Shown here: in pieces, positions 51,060 to 60,698 of the stretch | Position numbering within the stretch: the first letter of the stretch is position 1 | Layout: every line of letters begins with the position of its first letter | Assembly (NCBI RefSeq): GCF_003999975.1 | Contig: NZ_RJAC01000004.1 | Location: forward strand, 412,197-476,196 | DNA from: Actinoplanes solisilvae | GTDB lineage: Bacteria > Actinomycetota > Actinomycetes > Mycobacteriales > Micromonosporaceae | Reading direction: 5' to 3' | DNA length: 64,000 nucleotides | Notes under the pieces: model-generated | Told to the model about the DNA's origin: nothing | What the model saw: the letters and a program-made list of their open reading frames with translations, nothing else | Database searches by the model: none | Translations under genes and position numbers: made by a program

Positions 51060-53606
51060 TCAGGCTTCCACGGTGGGTAGCGTAACGGTGAACACCGTGC
51101 CACCGCCGTCGGCCGGATGGGCTGTGACGTGGCCGTGGTGGGCCTCGACGATCGCCTTGGTGACGGCCAGGCCCAGCCCGGTGCCCTTGACCCCCTCGCG
51201 CGTCGCGTTGCTGGCCCGGAAGAACCGGCTGAACAGTCGCGGATACTGCTCGGACGGGATGCCGATGCCGGTGTCGGCGACCTCGATCGTGGTGCAGTCG
51301 CCGCCGGTCTCGGCCGTGACGGTGATCCGGCCGCCCTCGGGCGTGTACTTGACCGCGTTGGCCAGCAGGTTGTCCAGGGCCTGGCGCAGCCGGTGCGCGT
51401 CGGCGTGCACGGGCAGGTGGGGGCCGAGCCGCACGTCGACGCCGATCGCCTTGGCCTCGGCCCGGGGCCGGTGGTTCTCGACGACCTCGCGCAGCAGCCG
51501 GTTGGCCGACATGGGCCGCGGGTCGATGCTCGGGTGCCCGGCGTCGAGGCGGGCCAGGTCGAGCAGGTCGCCGACCAGGCGTTGCAGGTGCTCGGCGTTG
51601 CGGTCGACGACGTCGGCGTAGCGGCGGTCGGCGCCGGCCAGGTCGGGACTCTCCAGCAGCGTCTCGACGTATCCCCTGATCACGCCGATCGGGTTGCGCA
51701 GCTCGTGGATGACGACCGCGGTCAGCTCGTCCTTCATCCGGTCGAGCTCCTGCTGGGCGCCGGCCAGTTCGAGCTGCAGGTCCTCGGCGCGGCGGCGTTC
51801 GACGAAGCGGCCCAGGTGCGTGCCGATCGTGTCGAGGACGGCGACGATGTCGGGGTCGCGGGGCAGGTCGGTGTCGAGGAAGAACGCGAGCACGCCCAGC
51901 ACCCGTCGCCCGGCCCGCACCGGCATGCCGATGACCGTACGGATCCCCGCGTCCCGCGCCGCCTCGACCCGGATCGCCGAGATCGCCTCCTGTCCGCCCC
52001 ACACCTCGGCGCCGGTGCGCCAGACCAGGCCCGCAAGACCCTCACCCCGGGCGTGCGCGACCTCGTCGTCCCCGGTGAACCCGGGCAGCTCGCGCCCGGC
52101 CCCCGTGTGCGAGCTGAATCGGCTGATGTGCCGCCGGTCCTCGCTGACCTGCCAGTATTCGCCGCAGAGCCAGCCCAGCGAGTCGGTCACCGAGGCGACC
52201 GCTCCTTCGGCGGCCTGCTCGGCGCTGGTCGCCTCGGAGAGCACCAGGGCGACCGCGTGCCGGGCGCGGCGCAGCATCTCGGCCCGGTGCACGTCGGTGA
52301 TCTCGTGCATGGCGGCCACCGCGCCGAGACGCCGTCCGTCGGGGGTGTCGATCGGCCGGGCGTTGGTGAGGAAACGGCGCTTGGCCCCGTCCGGGCCGGG
52401 CACGACGAGCTGCTGGCCCTCGACGACCTCGCCGCGGAACGCGCGCAGCAGCGGCACCTGGTCGGCGGCGAGCCGGGTGCGGCCGTCGGCGGCGTGCAAC
52501 CCGTACCGCTGGCTCCAGGTCTCGCCGGCCGAGCCGGGCAGTGCGTCGACGCCGTGGATGCGGCGCAGCGCCCGGTTGAAGAAGGCCAGCCGGCCCTCGC
52601 TGTCGCAGGCGGCCACCCCGGTGTCGAGGCTGTCCAGCAGGGCCTGCAGGAACGCGCGGTCGTCCTCGATCTCCTGGCGGCGGCGTTCGAGCTCCTTGGT
52701 GGCGATCACCCGGTCGGTGATGTCGTGCAGGAAGGCGTGGGCGACCAGCTCGCCGTTCTCGGAGCGCACCTGGATGGTCATCTCGATCGGGAACTCGCGG
52801 CCCATCCGGTCGACCGCGGCGAGCTGCAGGCGCTGGCCGGTGAGCAGCGACTGCCCGGTCTCGCGCACGCGGGCCAGCCCGGCGCGGTGCATCTCGCGGA
52901 AGCGCTCGGGCACGATCAGCTCGGCGACCGGTCGGCCGATGACCTGGGCGGCGCTGTACCCGAACAGGCGTTCGGCGGCGGCGTTCCAGGCGACGACATC
53001 CCCGGCGGCGTCGAGGGAGATGTACGCGTCGTAAGCGCTGTCGAGCACCGACTGCATCCGCCGCGCGGCCAGCAGCTGTTCGGCGTGGGCGAGGCGCAGC
53101 GCGATCTGGGCCTCGGCGGCCGCGGCGAGGTCCCGTACGGTGGCCTGGTCGTCCTCGGTCCAGGCCCGGGGCTGGTCGGCCAGCACGCAGAACGACCCCA
53201 GGATCTGCCCGCCCGGCGCGTGCAGCGGGAAACCCAGGTAGGCGATGACCTGGTAGTCGCGGATCGCGAGGTTGTCGCAGACGCGCGGGTCGGTGCGGGC
53301 GTCCTCGACGACCAGCGCCTGCTCGCCGACGACCACATGCTGGCAGAACGAGTGGCTCAGCGGGGTCTGGCGCTCGCGTTCGAGATCCTCGGGCAGGCCG
53401 CAGCCGCTGGCGAACCGCTGCCGGTCGCTGTCGACCAGGGAGACGAGCGCCGAGCCGGCCCCGGTGAGCCGGGCCGCCATCGCGGTGAGCCGGTCGAGCG
53501 AGGGCACCGACTCCGCTTCGAGCAGGCCGGTCGCGTGCAGCACGCGCAGGCGCTCCGGGGACGTGATCGCGCCGCCGGCGGTCAGTTCTTGCGATGCCGT
53601 GCCCAT
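51060..53606 (-). CDS. Multi-sensor histidine kinase (GAF-PAS-PAS-GAF-HisKA-HATPase)
   Basis: The 848-residue soluble kinase has a GAF domain (about 35-175; FASGCGLPEDLERERQTPLS, SHSFCQHVV) and a PAS domain (about 185-300; VVAWNAAAERLFGYSAAQV). A second PAS follows (about 315-440; LAFFNRALRRIHGVD), then a second GAF (about 450-610). HisKA has LTAVVIHELRNPIGVIRGY, and the ATPase domain has NLLANAVKYTPEG, DTGIGIPSEQYPRLF and GTGLGLAVTKAIVEAHHG. It has no membrane helix and no receiver domain, so the partner regulator is encoded elsewhere. It should sense a cytoplasmic redox, light or ligand signal. Confidence 0.88.
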   Translation of the reverse strand: MGTASQELTAGGAITSPERLRVLHATGLLEAESVPSLDRLTAMAARLTGAGSALVSLVDSDRQRFASGCGLPEDLERERQTPLSHSFCQHVVVGEQALVVEDARTDPRVCDNLAIRDYQVIAYLGFPLHAPGGQILGSFCVLADQPRAWTEDDQATVRDLAAAAEAQIALRLAHAEQLLAARRMQSVLDSAYDAYISLDAAGDVVAWNAAAERLFGYSAAQVIGRPVAELIVPERFREMHRAGLARVRETGQSLLTGQRLQLAAVDRMGREFPIEMTIQVRSENGELVAHAFLHDITDRVIATKELERRRQEIEDDRAFLQALLDSLDTGVAACDSEGRLAFFNRALRRIHGVDALPGSAGETWSQRYGLHAADGRTRLAADQVPLLRAFRGEVVEGQQLVVPGPDGAKRRFLTNARPIDTPDGRRLGAVAAMHEITDVHRAEMLRRARHAVALVLSEATSAEQAAEGAVASVTDSLGWLCGEYWQVSEDRRHISRFSSHTGAGRELPGFTGDDEVAHARGEGLAGLVWRTGAEVWGGQEAISAIRVEAARDAGIRTVIGMPVRAGRRVLGVLAFFLDTDLPRDPDIVAVLDTIGTHLGRFVERRRAEDLQLELAGAQQELDRMKDELTAVVIHELRNPIGVIRGYVETLLESPDLAGADRRYADVVDRNAEHLQRLVGDLLDLARLDAGHPSIDPRPMSANRLLREVVENHRPRAEAKAIGVDVRLGPHLPVHADAHRLRQALDNLLANAVKYTPEGGRITVTAETGGDCTTIEVADTGIGIPSEQYPRLFSRFFRASNATREGVKGTGLGLAVTKAIVEAHHGHVTAHPADGGGTVFTVTLPTVEA

Positions 53607-53643
53607 ATGTGCCGCATCGGCCGGTTACCGCGCGAATTGAGCG

Positions 53644-54573
53644 TCAACGGTCGGGCGCGTCGGCCGGGGCCATCACGCGCAGCGCGTTCGCGGCCAGCCC
53701 GATGCGCAGCGGGGTGCTGCCGCCCGGCTCGCCGTCGACCTCGACGCGCGCCGGCCGGTCGGTCTCGAGCCACAGCTCGTCGACGGCCAGGAACGGCTCC
53801 TCACGCAGCGTGCGCGAGGGCCCCTTGGCCGCGTTACGGGCGGTCTCGACGAGCAGTTCCCGTCGCGAGGGCCCACCCACCGGGTACGCCACCAGGAGCC
53901 GGTCGTCGGCGTCGGCGTCCCCGGCGATGGGTCGTCCGGCGTGGTGCCCGCCGTTGGCCACGTACACCTGGTGACTCTCGAAATCGTGGCTGCGCCCGCC
54001 GGCGCGTACGGTGATGCGCAGTGGCTCGTGCTTGGTCAGCAGCCCCAGGGCGGTCAGCGGGTAGGCGAAGCGGCCCAGCAGGCGCTTGAGCGGCCGGGGC
54101 GCCTTGAGCATGACCTCGGCCGAGAGTCCGACCCCGACGTGGTTGGTGAACGGCTCGTCACCGGCCAGACCGAGGTCGAGATCGATCACCTTGCCCTTGA
54201 TGAGCACCTCGATCGCCTCGCCGAGGTCGAGCGGGATGTGCGCGGTGCGGGCGAAATTGTTGGTGGTGCCCAGCGGGAGCAGGCCGAGCGCGACGTCCTT
54301 GTGGGCGAGAATGCGGGCGGCGGTGCTGATGGTGCCGTCACCGCCGCCCGCGATGAGCAGGTCGGGCCCTCGGTCGAGCGCCTCGGCGAGAATGTGCGGC
54401 AGTTCGCGGGGCCGGTCGACGGCGCACGTCCCGAGCAGCTCGAACCCGGCTTCGGCCAGGCGCTCGCGGGCGTTCTCGTAGAGCAGCCGGCCCCGGCGCG
54501 AGTGGGTGTTCACCACCAGCACGGCCCGCCGCCGGCTGCGGATGTCGTCGGTCAGCTGCTCCTTTGTGCGCAC
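53644..54573 (-). CDS. Diacylglycerol kinase-like lipid kinase
   Basis: The 309-residue protein has the DAGK catalytic motif LLIAGGGDGTISTAAR and the follow-up LGLLPLGTTNNFART. Conserved LVVNTHSRRGR near the N-terminus and FTNHVGVGLSAEVM in the second lobe complete the pattern. Such enzymes phosphorylate diacylglycerol or related lipids, feeding phospholipid recycling. The GTG at 54573 is the likely start. The 209 bp upstream to 54782 show no gene or clear signal. Confidence 0.82.
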   Translation of the reverse strand: MRTKEQLTDDIRSRRRAVLVVNTHSRRGRLLYENARERLAEAGFELLGTCAVDRPRELPHILAEALDRGPDLLIAGGGDGTISTAARILAHKDVALGLLPLGTTNNFARTAHIPLDLGEAIEVLIKGKVIDLDLGLAGDEPFTNHVGVGLSAEVMLKAPRPLKRLLGRFAYPLTALGLLTKHEPLRITVRAGGRSHDFESHQVYVANGGHHAGRPIAGDADADDRLLVAYPVGGPSRRELLVETARNAAKGPSRTLREEPFLAVDELWLETDRPARVEVDGEPGGSTPLRIGLAANALRVMAPADAPDR

Positions 54574-54782
54574 CTCGCTGACCCTATCGGTTGCGCCATC
54601 GGCGGGATTCCGACGGCCACACCGGCGACCACGGGCCGATCCGAAAGGCTTCACCGTGGTGGAGGACTGTCGCGGCCCGGCGGGCTTCCTAGCGCCGGCG
54701 GGGACGCTGGGCCGGGCGGCGGGACGCGAACGACCAGCGCTGACGTCCGGCCAGGCAACGCGAGCGGAAGATGCGCCGGAGC

Positions 54783-55991
54783 CTACGCATTAGCGGCACG
54801 GCGGGCGGTGTATTCGGTGCGCGTCGGGTAGCGGATCAGGTTGTCGGGGGCCTCGTCGGCGTAGGGGCGCGCCCGGAACTGGCTGCCGTAGTCGAGCATG
54901 CCGTCGATGAGGCGGTCGACGTCACGGCCGGGGCGCACCACGAGCCGCATGAACTGGCTGGTCATGCCGAGCTTGTTACCGCACTCGCGGGTGTAGACGC
55001 CATGGTTGGCGACCAGGTAGTCGCGCAGCGCCACGCCCGACCACTCGGTGGGCAGCTTGACGAGGATGAAATTGCCCTGCGACGGGAACACGGTCAGACC
55101 GGGGATGCGGGCCAGTTCGCCGGCCATCGAGCGGCGGTCCCGGCTGAGCAGCCGAAGACTGTCCTCGTACTCCTCCTCGTGCTCCTGGATCATGAAGACG
55201 ACCTTCTCGGCCAGCGAGTTCAGGTTCCACTTCGGAAGCGCCTTGCCGATCTTGCCCGCGATGGCGGGGTTGGCCATCAGGTAGCCGAAGCGGATGCCGT
55301 GCAGGCCGAAGTTCTTGCCGAGGCTCTTGAGCACCACCGTGTTGGGGCGGATGACCGCGTCGGGGCCGACCGACGGGTACTGCTCCAGGTCGGAGAAGTC
55401 GATGAAGGACTCGTCGATGACGACGAGGTCGAGGTCGCCGAGCAGGTCCATGAAGCGGATGACGTCGCGCCGCGGCAGGTAGCAGCCGTCGGGGTTGTTC
55501 ACGTTGCAGACCACCGCGACCCGGGAGCCGCGATCGCGGATGAAGCGTACGTAGTCGTCGAGGTTGAGCCGGAATCCGTCGCGCTCCTGCAGCGGGAACA
55601 TGTCGACCCGCTTGCCGGTCTCGAGCGGCTGGTCGGTCCAGCGGCCGAACGTGGGGATCGGGATCGCCACGCTCTCCTTGATGAGCAGGTGGTCGATCCA
55701 CGTGATCAGCTCGGTCGAGCCGTTGGCCATCGCGACCGTCTGCGGGTGCAGGCCGAGCACGCTGCACAGCTTCTTGGTGATGCTCGACGAGTCGCTCGGG
55801 TAGTACTTCAGAATGTTCCTGAGGTCGCGGCTGAGTTCGTCGAACATCTCGGGCGTGGGGAAATAGGGGTTGCAGGGGATGCAGAAGTCGACGATCTCGA
55901 CGCCCTCGCCCGCGCTGCGCGACAGATCGAAGTACGAGGCGCTGTGGGCGCCCTTGTGCAGGATCGAGGTGTCGATTCCGGTCCCCGCCAT
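54783..55991 (-). CDS. PLP-dependent aminotransferase (class I/II, HisC/CobD-like)
   Basis: ATG 55991 has GGGAG 5 nt upstream. The 402-residue enzyme has MANGSTELITWIDHL, VVCNVNNPDGCYLPRRDV, LVVIDESFIDFSD (PLP-ring Asp) and VVLKSLGKNFGLHGIRFGYL with the Schiff-base Lys, plus VRPGRDVDRLIDGM at the end. This is the fold-type I subgroup of histidinol-phosphate aminotransferase and threonine-phosphate decarboxylase. It is divergent from egtA across 225 bp. The real ergothioneine PLP enzyme, EgtE, belongs to another branch (class V-like), so a role in that pathway is possible but not shown. Confidence 0.8.
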   Translation of the reverse strand: MAGTGIDTSILHKGAHSASYFDLSRSAGEGVEIVDFCIPCNPYFPTPEMFDELSRDLRNILKYYPSDSSSITKKLCSVLGLHPQTVAMANGSTELITWIDHLLIKESVAIPIPTFGRWTDQPLETGKRVDMFPLQERDGFRLNLDDYVRFIRDRGSRVAVVCNVNNPDGCYLPRRDVIRFMDLLGDLDLVVIDESFIDFSDLEQYPSVGPDAVIRPNTVVLKSLGKNFGLHGIRFGYLMANPAIAGKIGKALPKWNLNSLAEKVVFMIQEHEEEYEDSLRLLSRDRRSMAGELARIPGLTVFPSQGNFILVKLPTEWSGVALRDYLVANHGVYTRECGNKLGMTSQFMRLVVRPGRDVDRLIDGMLDYGSQFRARPYADEAPDNLIRYPTRTEYTARRAANA

Positions 55992-56138
55992 CGCCGCTCC
56001 CACTCGCTCGGGCCCACGCCACTGCGCCGGCGTCGTTGTGTACGAGGCGGGCCCTTGAAGGGTTCAGGTATTTCCAAGTCTCGTTGTTTGCGCAGGTAAA
56101 CAGGGGTGCCCACGTCTTAGGCGTGGCTTAATTTCTGA

Positions 56139-56154
56139 AGTGACCTAGATCACT
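56139..56154. promoter_or_regulatory. Candidate operator in the egtA/aminotransferase divergent region
   Basis: AGTGACCTAGATCACT is a near-perfect 16-bp palindrome in an AT-richer patch of the 225-bp divergent region. A second inverted repeat CCTAG/CTAGG overlaps it. It lies about 60 bp before the egtA start and could bind a dimeric regulator of either gene. No regulator gene is adjacent. Confidence 0.3.
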
Positions 56155-56216
56155 AGGCTGGGAATCGCCTGCTAGGCGGCTGTACATGAAGGACTGATCG
56201 GCTGCTGTTCGGGAAA

Positions 56217-57464
56217 ATGTCGGACCCCGCCTTTAGGTTCGGAGGCATGACCAAAAGCATGCAGTTGGTGGCGGAAGGTGACGCCGGCACGGCGGCCGCT
56301 CTGCGCACCCAGAGCGAGGTGGAGGCGCGCATCCGTGCCATCTGCTTCAAGACCGGTCCCCCGGCGCTGATCGGCGCCGAACTCGAATGGACCCTGCACG
56401 ACATCGCGGCGCCCTCGGCGCCGCCGGTCGCCGAGAAGCTGCGGCAGGCTCTCGGACGGCACACCCCGGCGACGCTCGGAGCGTCGCACCCGCCGCACCC
56501 CCTCCCCGCCGGAGGCACGATCAGCGTCGAGCCGGGCGGGCAGATCGAGATCTCCTCCGCCCCCGCCTCCACCCTGGCCGCTCTGCACGCGGCGGTCGAG
56601 GCCGATCGGGCCCACCTCACCGTTCTGCTCGAGACCGCCGGGCTCACCCTCGGCTCGCACGGCATCGACCCGGTTCGCGCGCCCCGGCGCCTCGTGCACA
56701 CCCCGCGCTACGACGCGATGGAACAGGCCTTCGACGCCCGCGGCCCCGACGGCCGCGTGATGATGTGCAGCACCGCCGGCCTCCAGGTGTGCCTCGACGC
56801 CGGGAACATCGCGCTCCGCTGGGCCGCCGTCTCGGCGCTGGGCCCGCCCCTGCTGGCCGCCTTCGCCAACTCGCGCCGCCACGCCGGGCGCGACACCGGC
56901 CTCGCCTCGGCCCGCATGGCCGCCTGGTGGGCGATGGACCCGCGGCTCACCCATCCCGTCGGCGTCTCCGACGACCCGGCGGGCGACTGGGTCCGCTACG
57001 CCCTCGAAGCCCCGCTCACCTGCGTGCGGCGCGACGGCGGCTGCTGGGACGCACCACCCGGCACGACCCTGGCCGGCTGGATCGGGGGCGCCTTACCCTT
57101 TCCGGTCACCGTCGCCGACGTCGACTACCACCTGAGCACCCTGTTCCCGCCCGTGCGCCCGCGCGGCTACCTCGAAGTGCGCTACCTCGACGCCCAGCCC
57201 GGCGACGACTGGATCGTCCCGGTCGCCGTGCTGAGCGCCCTGCTCGACGACGACGCGACCACGGGCACCGCCCTCGACCTGGCCCAGCCGACCGCCGACC
57301 GCTGGGAAGAGGCGTTCCGCTGCGGCCTGGCCGATCCGCCGCTGCTCTCCACCGCCACCGCGGCACTCGACCTGGCCGTCCGTCGCCTCGATCCGGCTAT
57401 GCGCGAGCGCGTCACCCAGACCATCGACCAGCGGCTCGCCGCCGCCCACGGGGAGAACCGATGA
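56217..57464 (+). CDS. egtA: EgtA, glutamate-cysteine ligase of ergothioneine biosynthesis
   Basis: The 415-residue protein shows the GCS2-type pattern: IGAELEWTLHD (the EIEW-like first motif), SVEPGGQIEISSAP, HGIDPVRAPRRLVHTPRYDAM (kept here as short motifs HGIDP and PRYDAM), STAGLQVCLDAG and YLEVRYLDAQP. It makes gamma-glutamylcysteine, the sulfur donor for EgtB. The order egtA-B-C-D with ATGA or TGATG overlaps is the standard operon. The start is uncertain among 56217, 56247 and 56259, since the GGAGG lies inside the first codons. Confidence 0.88.
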   Translation: MSDPAFRFGGMTKSMQLVAEGDAGTAAALRTQSEVEARIRAICFKTGPPALIGAELEWTLHDIAAPSAPPVAEKLRQALGRHTPATLGASHPPHPLPAGGTISVEPGGQIEISSAPASTLAALHAAVEADRAHLTVLLETAGLTLGSHGIDPVRAPRRLVHTPRYDAMEQAFDARGPDGRVMMCSTAGLQVCLDAGNIALRWAAVSALGPPLLAAFANSRRHAGRDTGLASARMAAWWAMDPRLTHPVGVSDDPAGDWVRYALEAPLTCVRRDGGCWDAPPGTTLAGWIGGALPFPVTVADVDYHLSTLFPPVRPRGYLEVRYLDAQPGDDWIVPVAVLSALLDDDATTGTALDLAQPTADRWEEAFRCGLADPPLLSTATAALDLAVRRLDPAMRERVTQTIDQRLAAAHGENR

Positions 57465-58762
57465 CGATCGAGACCGAGAGGCTGCGCGACCGGGTCGCGG
57501 CCGAGCTGATCCGCACCCGCGACCGCACCACCCTGCTCACCGAGGCCGTCGACGAGGACGACCTGATCCGCCAGCATTCGCCGCTCATGTCGCCGCTGGT
57601 GTGGGACCTGGCCCACGTCGGAAACCAGGAGGAGCTCTGGCTCGTGCGCGACGTCGGCGGCCGTGAGCCGGTACGCCGCGACATCGACGAGCTCTACGAC
57701 GCGTTCAAGCACGCCCGCAGCGACCGCCCGGCCCTGCCGCTGCTCACCCCGGGCGAGGCCCGGCGCTACGTCGCCCAGGTGCGCGACAAGGCCCTCGACG
57801 TGCTCGACCGGGCCCGGCTCGACGAAGGCCGCCGCCTGGTCGCCGACGGGTTCGCGTTCGGCATGATCGTGCAGCACGAGCAGCAGCACGACGAGACCAT
57901 GCTCGCCACCCACCAGCTGCGCTCGGGCCCACCGGTGCTGGAAACGGCCGCGCCGCCCCGGCCCGCGCTCGCGGTCACCGGCGAGGTGTTCGTGCCGGGC
58001 GGGCCGTTCACGATGGGCACCGACACCGAGGCGTGGGCGCTCGACAACGAGCGGCCGGCGCACCAGGTCGACGTGCCCGCTTTCCACATCGACCGGGCCG
58101 CGGTCACGTGTTCTCAGTTCGCGGCCTTCATCGACGCCGGCGGCTACGACGATCCGCGATGGTGGAGCACCGCCGGTTGGGCCCACCGTCAGGCCGCCGG
58201 GCTCACCGCGCCGGCCTTCTGGCAGCGCGACGGCGACGGGTGGGCCGTCTCCACGTTCGGCCGCACGGCCCCTGTGGTGCCCGACGAGCCGGTGGTCCAC
58301 GTGAGTTTCCACGAGGCTTCGGCGTACGCGTCCTGGGCCGGTAAACGCCTGCCGACCGAGGCCGAATGGGAGAAGGCCGCGCGCCACGACCCGGCCACCG
58401 GCCGCTCGCGGCGCTATCCGTGGGGCGACGACTCCCCCACGCCGCGGCACGCCAACCTGGGCCAGCAGTTCCTGCGTCCGGCACCGGCCGGGGCCTTCCC
58501 CGACGGGGTGTCGCCGCTGGGCGTGCACCAGCTCATCGGTGACGTCTGGGAGTGGACGTCGACCGGCTTCCACGGCTACCCCGGCTTCGCCCCGTTCCCC
58601 TACCGCGAATACTCCGAGGTGTTCTTCGGTCCCGACTACAAGGTGCTGCGTGGCGGCTCGTTCGGCACCGACCGGTCGGCCGTGCGCGGCACGTTCCGCA
58701 ACTGGGACTATCCGATCCGCCGCCAGATCTTCAGCGGCTTCCGCTGCGCGCGGGACGCCTGA
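57461..58762 (+). CDS. egtB: EgtB, iron-dependent sulfoxide synthase
   Basis: The ATG overlaps the egtA stop (ATGA). The 433-residue enzyme has an N-terminal DinB-like domain with the iron ligands: His in VWDLAHVGNQEELW and two His in IVQHEQQHDETM. A C-terminal FGE-sulfatase domain has VPGGPFTMGTD, VTCSQFAAFID, RLPTEAEWEKAAR, GDVWEWTSTGF and VLRGGSF. It joins gamma-glutamylcysteine to hercynine with oxygen. The length and motifs are those of active mycobacterial-type EgtB. Confidence 0.92.
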   Translation: MTIETERLRDRVAAELIRTRDRTTLLTEAVDEDDLIRQHSPLMSPLVWDLAHVGNQEELWLVRDVGGREPVRRDIDELYDAFKHARSDRPALPLLTPGEARRYVAQVRDKALDVLDRARLDEGRRLVADGFAFGMIVQHEQQHDETMLATHQLRSGPPVLETAAPPRPALAVTGEVFVPGGPFTMGTDTEAWALDNERPAHQVDVPAFHIDRAAVTCSQFAAFIDAGGYDDPRWWSTAGWAHRQAAGLTAPAFWQRDGDGWAVSTFGRTAPVVPDEPVVHVSFHEASAYASWAGKRLPTEAEWEKAARHDPATGRSRRYPWGDDSPTPRHANLGQQFLRPAPAGAFPDGVSPLGVHQLIGDVWEWTSTGFHGYPGFAPFPYREYSEVFFGPDYKVLRGGSFGTDRSAVRGTFRNWDYPIRRQIFSGFRCARDA

Positions 58763-59505
58763 TGTGCCGCCACCTGGCCTACCTCGGGCCGGCCGTCACG
58801 CTGTCGTCGCTGCTCTACGACCCGCCGCATTCGCTGTCCCACCAGTCGTGGGCGCCGCGCGACATGCGCGGCGGCGGCACGATCAACGCCGACGGCTTCG
58901 GCGTCGGCTGGTACGCGGCCGACGGCCCGGTGCGCTACCGCCGGGCCACCCCGCTGTGGAGCGACACGACGCTGCCCGGCCTGGCCGCCGCCGTCACCGC
59001 GGGCGCGGTGCTGGCGGCGGTCCGCAGCGCCACCGTGGGCATGCCGGTGACCGAGAGCGCGGCCGCGCCCTTCGGTTCCTCCCGGTGGCTGTTCAGCCAC
59101 AACGGGGTGGTCGCCGGCTGGCCCGAATCGGTCGCCAAGCTCGCCGCCGCCCTGCCACCGGTCGACCTGATCACCCTCGAGGCGCCGACCGACTCGGCCC
59201 TGTTGTGGGCGCTGGTCCGCGACAAACTGCGGCGCGGCACGGGCCCGTGCGAAGCGGTCGCGGGCACGATCGCCGCCGTCGCCGCGGCCGCCCCCGGCTC
59301 GCGGCTCAACCTGCTGCTGACCGACGGAACAACCATCGTGGCCAGCGCGTTCGGTCATGCGCTGTCGGTGCGGAGCGGGCGCGGCAGCGTGCTGGTCAGC
59401 TCCGAACCGCTCGACGGCGACCCGTCCTGGGAAACCGTGAAGGACCGCACCATCCTGGTCGCCGGCATCGACAGCCGGCACTACGTCCCGCTGGGAGAGT
59501 CATGA
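58762..59505 (+). CDS. egtC: EgtC, gamma-glutamyl sulfoxide amidohydrolase
   Basis: The ATG shares a base with the egtB stop (TGATG). The 247-residue protein begins MCRHLAYLG; the Cys at position 2 becomes the N-terminal nucleophile of a class II glutamine amidotransferase fold. The conserved NADGFGVGWYA and FSHNGVVAGWP follow. It removes the gamma-glutamyl group from the EgtB product. It fits the operon position exactly. Confidence 0.92.
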   Translation: MCRHLAYLGPAVTLSSLLYDPPHSLSHQSWAPRDMRGGGTINADGFGVGWYAADGPVRYRRATPLWSDTTLPGLAAAVTAGAVLAAVRSATVGMPVTESAAAPFGSSRWLFSHNGVVAGWPESVAKLAAALPPVDLITLEAPTDSALLWALVRDKLRRGTGPCEAVAGTIAAVAAAAPGSRLNLLLTDGTTIVASAFGHALSVRSGRGSVLVSSEPLDGDPSWETVKDRTILVAGIDSRHYVPLGES

Positions 59506-60470
59506 CCGAGCTCGAGGTCCATCTCGACGCCGAAACCCAGGAGGCCGCGCTGCGCTCCGACGTGGTCGCCGGCCTCACCGCGCGGCGCAAGTGGCTGCCG
59601 CCGAAGTGGTTCTACGACGCCCGGGGCAGCGAGCTGTTCGAACAGATCACCGAGCTCCCCGAGTACTACCCCACCCGCGCCGAACGGGCCGTGCTCACCG
59701 AACGGGCCGCCGACATCGCCCGGCTCACCGGAGCCCGCACCCTGATCGAGCTGGGCTCGGGCTACTCGACGAAGACCCGGCTGCTGCTCGACGCGCTCAC
59801 GACGGCCGGCACGCTCACCGAGTTCATTCCGATGGACGTCTCCCCGAGCGCACTGACGGCCGCCGCGTCCCGGATCGCGGCCGACTTCCCGGCGCTGCGG
59901 GTCCGCAACATCGTCGGCGACATCACCCAGCACCTCGACTTCCTGCCCGTCACCCCCGACCGCATGATCGCCTTCCTGGGCGGCACGATCGGCAACTTCG
60001 AACCCGCCGACCGCGCCCGCTTCCTGGCCGACGTACGCGCGGTTCTGCGCCCCGGCGAACACCTGCTGCTCGGCACCGACCTGGTGAAGAGCCCGCGCGT
60101 GCTCGTCCCCGCGTACGACGACGCGGCCGGCGTCACCGCGGAGTTCAACCGCAACGTGCTGCGCGTGCTCAACCGCCACCTGCAGGCCGACTTCGACCCC
60201 GACGGCTTCGCCCACGTGGCCCTCTGGGACGCCGACCACGAGTGGATCGAGATGCGCCTGCGGGCCCGCTGGCCCATGCGGGTAACCATCCCCGCCGTAG
60301 ACCTGACGGTCGAATTCGCCAGCGGCGAGGAGTTACGAACCGAGATCTCCGCCAAGTTCCACCGCGAGGGCGTCGACAAGGAGCTGGCCGAGGCCGGCTT
60401 CACCCTCGACCAGTGGTGGACCGACCCCGAGGGCCGCTTCGCCCTGTCCCTGGCCCGAGCCACATCCTGA
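59502..60470 (+). CDS. egtD: EgtD, histidine N-alpha-trimethyltransferase
   Basis: The ATG overlaps the egtC stop. The 322-residue enzyme shows the EgtD signatures: PPKWFYDARGSELFEQITEL, PEYYPTRAE, LIELGSGYSTKTRLLLDAL (SAM motif), FIPMDVSPSAL, IAFLGGTIGNF and FNRNVLRVLNRHL, and the C-terminal EISAKFHREGV. It methylates histidine three times to hercynine. A terminator follows 20 nt downstream, so no egtE is co-transcribed. The pathway's last C-S lyase must be elsewhere or replaced. Confidence 0.93.
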   Translation: MTELEVHLDAETQEAALRSDVVAGLTARRKWLPPKWFYDARGSELFEQITELPEYYPTRAERAVLTERAADIARLTGARTLIELGSGYSTKTRLLLDALTTAGTLTEFIPMDVSPSALTAAASRIAADFPALRVRNIVGDITQHLDFLPVTPDRMIAFLGGTIGNFEPADRARFLADVRAVLRPGEHLLLGTDLVKSPRVLVPAYDDAAGVTAEFNRNVLRVLNRHLQADFDPDGFAHVALWDADHEWIEMRLRARWPMRVTIPAVDLTVEFASGEELRTEISAKFHREGVDKELAEAGFTLDQWWTDPEGRFALSLARATS

Positions 60471-60490
60471 ACCTCGTCTCCGGCACCCTT

Positions 60491-60533
60491 CCGCGTGGGT
60501 CCTCCGAATTGATCACGTTCGGGACCCACGCGG
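60491..60533 (+). terminator. Terminator of the egt operon
   Basis: A perfect 12-bp stem (CCGCGTGGGTCC at 60491-60502, complement at 60522-60533) with a 19-nt loop starts 20 nt after the egtD stop. The outer bases CCTT/AAGG can pair further across a bulge. Confidence 0.75.
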
Positions 60534-60698
60534 GAGGAAGGCCGGCGATCCGGGACAGGTTGACCCTCTGGCAGACCTCACCTTTGACCGAGCCGGTGGC
60601 CGTGCCGGCGCCCATGAACGGCGGTTCGTCCTGTGTCCGGCGATGAGTTCGGGCCTCCTGGATGGTCTGTCCCGGTGACACTGGGCAGAGGAGGAGTC

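Noticed and set aside
54574..54782. Small gene upstream of the diacylglycerol kinase-like gene
   Set aside because: A plus-strand frame exists but lacks a start signal and any protein-like features.
54783..55991. Calling the PLP enzyme EgtE
   Set aside because: Its motifs belong to the HisC/CobD-like class I/II group, not the class V-like EgtE group; location alone is not enough.
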